Made by a program: the position numbers and the translations under genes | Shown here: positions 58,701 through 64,000 of the stretch, piece after piece | Layout: every line of letters begins with the position of its first letter | Numbering within the stretch: the stretch's first letter is position 1 | Source of the DNA: Akkermansia muciniphila | GTDB lineage: Bacteria > Verrucomicrobiota > Verrucomicrobiia > Limisphaerales > BJHT01 | Assembly (NCBI GenBank): GCA_945861535.1 | Contig: CAMAUZ010000022.1 | Location: 29,455-93,454, forward strand | Direction of reading: 5' to 3' | Length of the DNA: 64,000 nt | Notes under the pieces: model-generated | Told to the model about the DNA's origin: nothing | Seen by the model: the letters and a program-made list of their open reading frames with translations, nothing else | The model's database searches: none

Positions 58701-61700
58701 GGGGCCAACTTTGTCACCGCCGGTTTGGTGGCGCAGGTGGCGGATGAGGCCGGCATCTGCTGCGCCGAACTGGTGGTCGTCTGCCCGGCAGACAAGACCG
58801 TGGCCTGCGGCTCAGCATGGACCTTCGGGGTGCCGGTGGCCACGTCCCCCTGTCTCGGCACCAGCCCCATGATTACCGTCCTCAGCACGGTGACCAACGG
58901 CACTTTTTGTTCCCAGATAATCACGCGGACATGGCAGGTGACCGATGCTTGCCTGAATACCAACTTCTGCACCCAGACCGTGACGGTGGTGGACACCACG
59001 CCGCCCGTGCTCACCTGCGCCACCAACAAAACCATCCAGTGCGGCACTGCCTGGAAATTCGATGCGCCGACCGCCAGCGATGCGTGCAGCGGCACCAATG
59101 TGACCGTCACCATCCTCAACACCGTGACCAACGGGAGCTGCCCGATGGTCTTCATGCGCATCTGGCTGGCCACGGACCTCTGTGGTAATAACAACACCTG
59201 CACGCAAACCGTGACGGTGGTGGACACCACGCCGCCGATTTTCATCGCTGCCCCTGGCACGGGGACTGGCATCGTGGGGACGTATGCCGGCCGGCCTAAC
59301 TGGCAGGCGGCGGCGATCGGAACCACGACTACGGTTGGTTTCGCGACCTTGGATAGTGGCAGCCCGATTACCAGCGGCAACACCGACACGTTCTTCGCTT
59401 CGCTCATGCTCTCCGGCGCGGAATTCGTCAACGTCCGGTCCTACTTCAACGCCTTCGTTTACGTCGGTCCCAACGCCCCGCTCCATGTAAATCTTCCGCC
59501 GGGGACCTATTCTTTCGGCACGGATCTCTACCCCTTCAATGGGTTTCCTGGGGTTTACACCATCACCCTGTCCAGCGGTCAGATATTTACGGTGAACTCC
59601 GGGTCGGGTGCGCCCGGCCCGGATTTCTTTGGGGTGGTCTCTCCCACCCCCATCCTCTGGGTGGAGTTCAGTTACAACAACAGCCCCTTGGTGCTGGACA
59701 ACTTCTCCTTTGCCACCCAACCGCTCGTCTCGACCTGCCCCACCGACAAAACGGTCCCGTGCGGCACCAACTGGAGCTTCGATGCGCCGACCGCTTACGA
59801 CGCCTGTAGCGGCACCAATGTGACCGTCACTATCCTCAGCACCGTGACCAATGGCCCCTGCCAGGTCATCACCCGCACCTGGCTGGCCACGGATCTCTGC
59901 GGCAACACCAACACCTGTAGCCAGACCGTGACGATGGTGGACACCACGCCGCCCGTCTTCGGCAGCGGGCTACCGCAGAGCTATGGTCCGCCTCTGCAGT
60001 TGCCGGGATTCGGAAGCGACCCGGTGGAGGCCTACGATATTAATAACGCAGGCCAGATTGTCGGGACAAGCTACGGCGCGGGCAACAAGGGTCTCATCTG
60101 GACACCTACTGGTGGGAGCTATGTCAATCCGCCGACGACCCTGCCGAATGGAGGTTCAGCCAATGTCTCGGCATTCGCCATCAATGCGATTGGTCAAGTG
60201 GTGGGTTCGGCTGCTGGGCCATCCATCCTCTGGACTCCGGTGGTCGGTGTTTTCGGATTGCCAATTTCCCTTCCAACAGGCTCCGCCACTGCCATCAACG
60301 CCAACGGCGTGATTGTCGGCGTTGCCTCTGGAGGGCCGGTGGTTTGGATTCCAATAGTCGGTGTCTATAGCCTGCCGACGCCGCTTCCGCCCGGAGGCTT
60401 TTCCAACCTCGTGCCAGAAGGAATAAACGACGGTGGCATGATTGTGGGAGGCTCCGGGGCCGGGGCTGTTCTCTGGACACACAGCGGCGGTGTTTACGCT
60501 GCTCCGATCCTTCTTCCGCCAGGCGTTTACACCTTCGGCACCACGGCAAAGGGCATTAACGCCGCCGGTCAGATCGTCGGTGTGGGCAATGCTGGAGCCG
60601 GTGAGAGGCCCATCCTATGGACGCCGATTGGCGGTGTCTATGGGTCTCCATCCGAGCTCCCGATTCTTTTTAGCAGTCCTTGGCAAGCATGTGGGATTAA
60701 CGACGCTGGACAAATTGTCGGTTTTTCAGGGGGCACCTCATTCATCTGGTCACCGCTGCTCGGCTCGACCTGCCCCACGAACAAAACGGTGCCGTGCGGC
60801 ACCAACTGGATCTTCGATGCGCCGACCGCTTACGACGCCTGTAGCGGCACCAACGTGACCGTCACGATCCTCAGCACCGTGACCAACGCCCCCTGCGTCA
60901 TCACCCGCACCTGGCTGGCCACGGATCTCTGTGGCAACACCAACACTTGTAGCCAGACCGTGACGATTGTGGACACCACGCCGCCCGTCTTCACCTCCAT
61001 TCCGGCCGCGATGGGAACCTTTACCGCTCGGCCCGCCTGGCAGGCGGCGGCAGCCGGAACCACGGGGCCGATTGAGTTCGACCAACTGGACACTGGCAAC
61101 CCGATTACCAGCGGCAACACCGACACCTTCTTCCCTTCGCTACTGCTCTCTGGCGCGGGTTTTGTAAACGTCCGATCTTACTACAACACCTTCGTTTACG
61201 TCGCTGCCAATGCACCGCTTCATGTGGATCTCCCGCCCGGAACGTTTTCTTTCGGCGCGGATCTCAGCCCATTCTACTCATTTTCCGGGGATTACACGAT
61301 CACTCTGTCCAGTGGCCAGGTTTTCACGCTGAACTCGGCGGCGGCCCCGTTCGGGCAGGATTTCTTCGGGGTGGTTTCCCCCACAGCGATAGCGTGGGTG
61401 GAGTTCAGTTACAACAACAGCGCCCTGGTGTTGGATGATTTCTCCTTCGGCACCACACCGCTCGCCTCCCTTTGCGCCACCAACAAGACCGTCCAGTGCG
61501 GCACTGCCTGGACCTTCGATGCCCCGACCGCTTACGACGCCTGTAGCGGCACCAACGTGACCGTCACCATCCTCAGCACCGTGACCAACGGCTTCTGTCC
61601 GCAGGTCATCACCCGCACCTGGCTGGTCAGGGACCTGTGCGGCAACACAAACATCAACACCTGTAGCCAGACCGTGACGATTGTGGACACCACGCCGCCC

Positions 61701-64000
61701 GTGCTCACCTGCGCCACCAACAAAACCATCCAGTGCGGCACTGCTTGGACCTTCGATGCCCCCACCGCGAGCGATGCCTGCAGCACAAATGTCACGATCT
61801 CCATCCTTAGCACAGTGACTAACGGCATCTGCCCGAAGGTCTTGATGCGCATCTGGGTGGCGACGGACGCCTGCGGCAACGCCAACACCTGCACCCAAAC
61901 CGTGACGCTGGTGGACACCATCGCGCCCGTGATCATCGGCTGTCAGAATATCATCGCCAACGCGCTCCACGGAACGACCGGAAACTATGTCACTTATTCG
62001 GCTACCGCCGTGGACGGCTGTTTCGGCCCAGTCCCGGTGACGTTCGTGCCGCCCTCTGGTTCATTTTTTCTAGTCGGGACGACCCCCGTCATCGGCACGG
62101 CAGTGGACGCCTGCGGCAACACCAACACCTGCGAATTCACGGTCACCGTCCGCCCATCAGCGGACGCCTGCTTGCAGATTACGAGGGAAGTGATCACGTG
62201 CCTGACCAACGGCGGTTACAGCTACACCTTCTCCGTGACGAACCTCAGCGCTGCGCCGATTACGGGGTTCCTGTTTGCGGGCCTGCCCACCGGGGTGACC
62301 ATCACGCCCTACGAGATCGTGCTACCGGCCGCACTGGCTACCGGCCAGGGAACCACCGTGGCGGTAACCATCAGCTCCACCGGATGTGCGCCGACCAACC
62401 TCTGCTTCCGCCTCACGACTTACGACGAACGTTTCGAGGTGTGCTGTTTCTTCCAGCATTGCATTACCCTGCCGGGCTGTTGCACGCCACGCACCTACAC
62501 GCTCAACGCGGATTTCGCCGAGGGCACCTTGTTGAACGTTAACTTCACCAACGTCTCCAACCAGTTGCAGATCAACTCCCAGATCACCCCGTTCCCATAC
62601 GTGTGGATTGCCAGCGGCCTCGGCACCAATTTCAACGATCGCGGCTCCGTGATGAAAATCGACGCGGTCACCGGTGTGGTCCTCGGCGAGTATCGCACCG
62701 CTCCCTTCGGCAACGGACTGAACCCCTCGCGCACCACCGTGGACCGCTTTGGCAACTGCTGGGTGGCCAACCGTAATGAAGTTTCCGGGGGCCAGGGTTC
62801 CGTGGCCCGCGTGGCGTTGCTCATCGGCGGCACACGCGTGGACGCGGCGGGTAATCCCAGCGCGACCGGCCAGTATTTGAAGCCGCCGTTCGCTTACAAC
62901 TCCGGGGCCATGGACCGGGACAACGACGGCCTGATCAAGACCTCGAGAGGCCTGAACGACCGCCTGCCTTGGGCCGCCGGCCCGAGCGTCGCCACTGCGG
63001 AGGACGAGGCGATCACCATGTTCCTCCGGGTTCCGGGGACGGGGGCACGTTCGCTCGCCGTGGACCGCGACAACAACCTGTGGGTCGGCGGCTACGGCAG
63101 TGCCGCGGAAAAGGACCATCAGAAATTTGACGGTGTCACCGGACTGCCACTGTCCGGAATCTTCAACAATGGACGCGGTGGTTACGGCGCGGTCATTGAT
63201 CGCAACGGCATCCTCTGGTCGGCCGGGCGCAGTGCCGGCCTGTTCCGGATGGACACGCTGGCGTTATCACCGATCGCGCAAGACAAGGGCAACGCCGGTG
63301 GTGATTACGGCCTGTCCATCGACCCCTGCACGGACAACCTCTGGCACACGGCGGTCTTTGGTTCGGCCAGCGCGCAACCCAACGGGGCGCTGGGCAGTGT
63401 GTTTGTCCGCGGCGGTTCCTTGGGTGCGGTGCTCGCCGGCCCCTACGGCCACGGCCATCCGAATGCCCAGGGCGTGTGTGTGGATCAGCAGGGCAACGTG
63501 TTTGTCGCGCATTCGATTTTGTATGGCGGTGCCACCACCGTGGGCCGGCTCACGACCAGCGGCTGCTATGTTGGCAACATTCCGCTCACCGTCAGCGGCG
63601 TCGTCGTCGGCCGCGGTCCGACTGGCGTGGCGGTGGGTCACGACGGGAAGATCTGGGTGTCCTGCTATCTGTCTCATAACGTGCTGCGTATCGACCCCAA
63701 CTCGCCGGCCAACGGCTTTGGCACCGGATGCAGCGCCGGCATTCCGCTCGGGGCGGTGGATTTGGTGGTGGACCTCAACGCCAACGGCGGCCCGACCGCG
63801 TGGCCCTATAACTACAGCGACCAGACCGGTTTCAGTTTACTCAGTTCCACCAGTCCGGGCGGATTTTGGAATGTTATCCGTGACGGCTGCGTGAACGGCC
63901 TGGATTGGGGCACGGTGTCATGGAACTCGCTCGAACCGGCCGGCACCAGCATCAAGGTCGAGGTCCGCGCGTCCGACACCCAGCTCGGGCTGACCAGTCA
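55719..64000 (+). CDS. Giant secreted repeat protein (N-terminal 2760 residues; runs off the right edge)
   Basis: The frame is open from ATG 55719 to the window end. Signal peptide with a long n-region (AALLLLCLGGLLLPLRASA, cleavage near residue 57). Residues about 60-1010: DUF11-like beta-sandwich regions (VSYYPLRYTLTNDIAAGQTI, PGDLLRYELKFQVSDYKTIG). Then HYR-like modules of about 75 residues, each with CGTxW.FDAPTA, TVTILSTVTN, RTWLATDLCGN and TVTVVDTTPP (58776-59007, 59011-59240, 59735-59958, 60762-60990, 61470-61701, 61702-61932, a diverged one to 62160). Two copies of a 150-residue domain (59241-59735, 60991-61470) contain ITSGNTDTFF and WVEFSYNNS. Six HAF-type repeats (INNAGQIVG and variants) lie at 60031-60750. 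From about 62500 a propeller-like region follows (VDRFGNCWVANRN, VDRDNNLWVGGYG). Likely a surface or extracellular protein; binding role inferred. Confidence 0.88.
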   Translation, partial: MKTPDQTRFAPVTLAAHAPPVARSRRPTGTLGCRAWRAALLLLCLGGLLLPLRASAQPQPVVTLEDVPADVLIGENFTFKIKFKNLSTTPGYGPFIDLVLDAAGADAGTAAQPCDGIRFVSARLLTGGPLALGTIQRLAPCPTTVSSACVPLFIHPFGATAPLSPVGAKPGSELQTLILPFGHYESTQPELEIEVTARVSVLADANVPLSLGVRGGFRYGNSPTGGTPIVSEAPNLDSCSWTVRTTVNPTVMKVGKAYQGPEGEAASGLNFVSYYPLRYTLTNDIAAGQTITNLVMQDLLPPTLVYHGNLTVTINGNPAVVGTDYTLVTTPPVTVSFLHPITGSAAPDEVVVTFEFWIPLFNSEGPILGPSCAAGITNILQASGDWTPVDVRDVGPVHLVAGPVTNLITAKCLAVQKTVRLAQPGDYLGAVSGDSGPAGVTPGDLLRYELKFQVSDYKTIGDLVLTDWLGDGQVLDVSTAPFPQLTVQDQFGIVQGAFNVANFGPAPGQAWRMDPNVLAPCTPPGFPAGLRADRYTFNISQLMMDQAGTYPRHAAGILTGGIASFPFSATPGPAVGTLVFYARVADRFIYPVPGDSFVDKHDPLVNCVVIQGTLFPNVNAPTVPVLLAGIPPITTSDDSGTGLRIVGSPFTKTIYAVNGLTTGFLNPPHLAPGHTVTFRLTKTIPSGDAENVVLRDFPPLPVLKVMDPAGSGPTWTMASPSALPPAGQWSVGPGHTAPVPFFNFITPNELTFTVGSFNNPLNTPLVVDIYFTMKMSADPIADGLFLTNEAVESEKNSFNETFAQVALAQIKMAEPNLRITKGVVATSDPGAVFTRPGLGGLVFTPPDNANCIRFSGSVNSTTLPSMPQLTSDVCHLQTNARVTFAIVVENLGSGPLGAFDVKLRDLLPACFSNAQNVCVADGNGTSLFSTGLLLGTGMTLTDTAATGSTPALGALAAYHPTSGKNLAIITFDATYVGGCCANRAELLAYSNTEGGANFVTAGLVAQVADEAGICCAELVVVCPADKTVACGSAWTFGVPVATSPCLGTSPMITVLSTVTNGTFCSQIITRTWQVTDACLNTNFCTQTVTVVDTTPPVLTCATNKTIQCGTAWKFDAPTASDACSGTNVTVTILNTVTNGSCPMVFMRIWLATDLCGNNNTCTQTVTVVDTTPPIFIAAPGTGTGIVGTYAGRPNWQAAAIGTTTTVGFATLDSGSPITSGNTDTFFASLMLSGAEFVNVRSYFNAFVYVGPNAPLHVNLPPGTYSFGTDLYPFNGFPGVYTITLSSGQIFTVNSGSGAPGPDFFGVVSPTPILWVEFSYNNSPLVLDNFSFATQPLVSTCPTDKTVPCGTNWSFDAPTAYDACSGTNVTVTILSTVTNGPCQVITRTWLATDLCGNTNTCSQTVTMVDTTPPVFGSGLPQSYGPPLQLPGFGSDPVEAYDINNAGQIVGTSYGAGNKGLIWTPTGGSYVNPPTTLPNGGSANVSAFAINAIGQVVGSAAGPSILWTPVVGVFGLPISLPTGSATAINANGVIVGVASGGPVVWIPIVGVYSLPTPLPPGGFSNLVPEGINDGGMIVGGSGAGAVLWTHSGGVYAAPILLPPGVYTFGTTAKGINAAGQIVGVGNAGAGERPILWTPIGGVYGSPSELPILFSSPWQACGINDAGQIVGFSGGTSFIWSPLLGSTCPTNKTVPCGTNWIFDAPTAYDACSGTNVTVTILSTVTNAPCVITRTWLATDLCGNTNTCSQTVTIVDTTPPVFTSIPAAMGTFTARPAWQAAAAGTTGPIEFDQLDTGNPITSGNTDTFFPSLLLSGAGFVNVRSYYNTFVYVAANAPLHVDLPPGTFSFGADLSPFYSFSGDYTITLSSGQVFTLNSAAAPFGQDFFGVVSPTAIAWVEFSYNNSALVLDDFSFGTTPLASLCATNKTVQCGTAWTFDAPTAYDACSGTNVTVTILSTVTNGFCPQVITRTWLVRDLCGNTNINTCSQTVTIVDTTPPVLTCATNKTIQCGTAWTFDAPTASDACSTNVTISILSTVTNGICPKVLMRIWVATDACGNANTCTQTVTLVDTIAPVIIGCQNIIANALHGTTGNYVTYSATAVDGCFGPVPVTFVPPSGSFFLVGTTPVIGTAVDACGNTNTCEFTVTVRPSADACLQITREVITCLTNGGYSYTFSVTNLSAAPITGFLFAGLPTGVTITPYEIVLPAALATGQGTTVAVTISSTGCAPTNLCFRLTTYDERFEVCCFFQHCITLPGCCTPRTYTLNADFAEGTLLNVNFTNVSNQLQINSQITPFPYVWIASGLGTNFNDRGSVMKIDAVTGVVLGEYRTAPFGNGLNPSRTTVDRFGNCWVANRNEVSGGQGSVARVALLIGGTRVDAAGNPSATGQYLKPPFAYNSGAMDRDNDGLIKTSRGLNDRLPWAAGPSVATAEDEAITMFLRVPGTGARSLAVDRDNNLWVGGYGSAAEKDHQKFDGVTGLPLSGIFNNGRGGYGAVIDRNGILWSAGRSAGLFRMDTLALSPIAQDKGNAGGDYGLSIDPCTDNLWHTAVFGSASAQPNGALGSVFVRGGSLGAVLAGPYGHGHPNAQGVCVDQQGNVFVAHSILYGGATTVGRLTTSGCYVGNIPLTVSGVVVGRGPTGVAVGHDGKIWVSCYLSHNVLRIDPNSPANGFGTGCSAGIPLGAVDLVVDLNANGGPTAWPYNYSDQTGFSLLSSTSPGGFWNVIRDGCVNGLDWGTVSWNSLEPAGTSIKVEVRASDTQLGLTS

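Overview
The window is GC-rich chromosomal DNA from an uncultured-looking member of the PVC group, most likely a verrucomicrobium of the Pedosphaera/Limisphaerales type. This is inferred from gene content: three PSCyt1-DUF1549-DUF1553 cytochromes, a very large DUF1592-family cytochrome, their DUF1501 and DUF1552 partners, a PVC-type HEAT/CxxCH protein, and a kdsB-pyrG pair in the order also found in Chlamydia. Some forty genes occupy about 85% of the sequence. Nearly every gap over 250 bases holds dispersed palindromic repeats. I see no transposase, phage gene, rRNA or CRISPR array; there is one tRNA.

Layout. 1-15 kb: housekeeping and envelope genes (pyrG fragment, kdsB, NfeD protease, a TolC protein with a very long Pro/Ala-rich N-terminus, thioesterase, gapA with a clear terminator, a tandem metallo-beta-lactamase protein coupled to ridA, a secreted glycosidase-like protein, a TauE-type permease). 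15.3-22.1 kb, minus strand: an iron-sulphur assembly locus (sufU, sufT, sufS, a second U-type scaffold, a rhodanese-like protein) interleaved with toxin-antitoxin genes (Phd-like, HicB, HicA, MazE/MazF, solo HicB), a Uma2 nuclease-like gene and a GNAT gene. One of these cassettes is bracketed by a second copy of the sufU 3' end. 22.7-32.4 kb: PSCyt1 proteins, a PilC/GspF protein, a DUF1501 protein and a remnant of an RND efflux pump. 32.7-37.8 kb: helix-hairpin-helix protein, APH-like/P-loop kinase fusion and a copper-type P-ATPase. 38.1-44.6 kb: DUF1592 and DUF1552 partners split by a VapBC pair whose antitoxin has a triplicated C-terminal motif. 44.8-55.2 kb: outer-membrane barrel, PSCyt1 protein, sugar nucleotidyltransferase, tRNA-Val and a PVC HEAT/cytochrome protein. 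55.7 kb to the right edge: one giant secreted repeat protein (at least 2760 residues, truncated by the window).

Main points for follow-up are the toxin-antitoxin genes threaded through the suf locus with a duplicated sufU tail, the triplicated antitoxin tail, about a dozen palindromic repeat families that often lie against gene ends (one has been read into a protein N-terminus), and the mosaic giant surface protein. All assignments come from reading translated sequence and motifs; no database search was possible.
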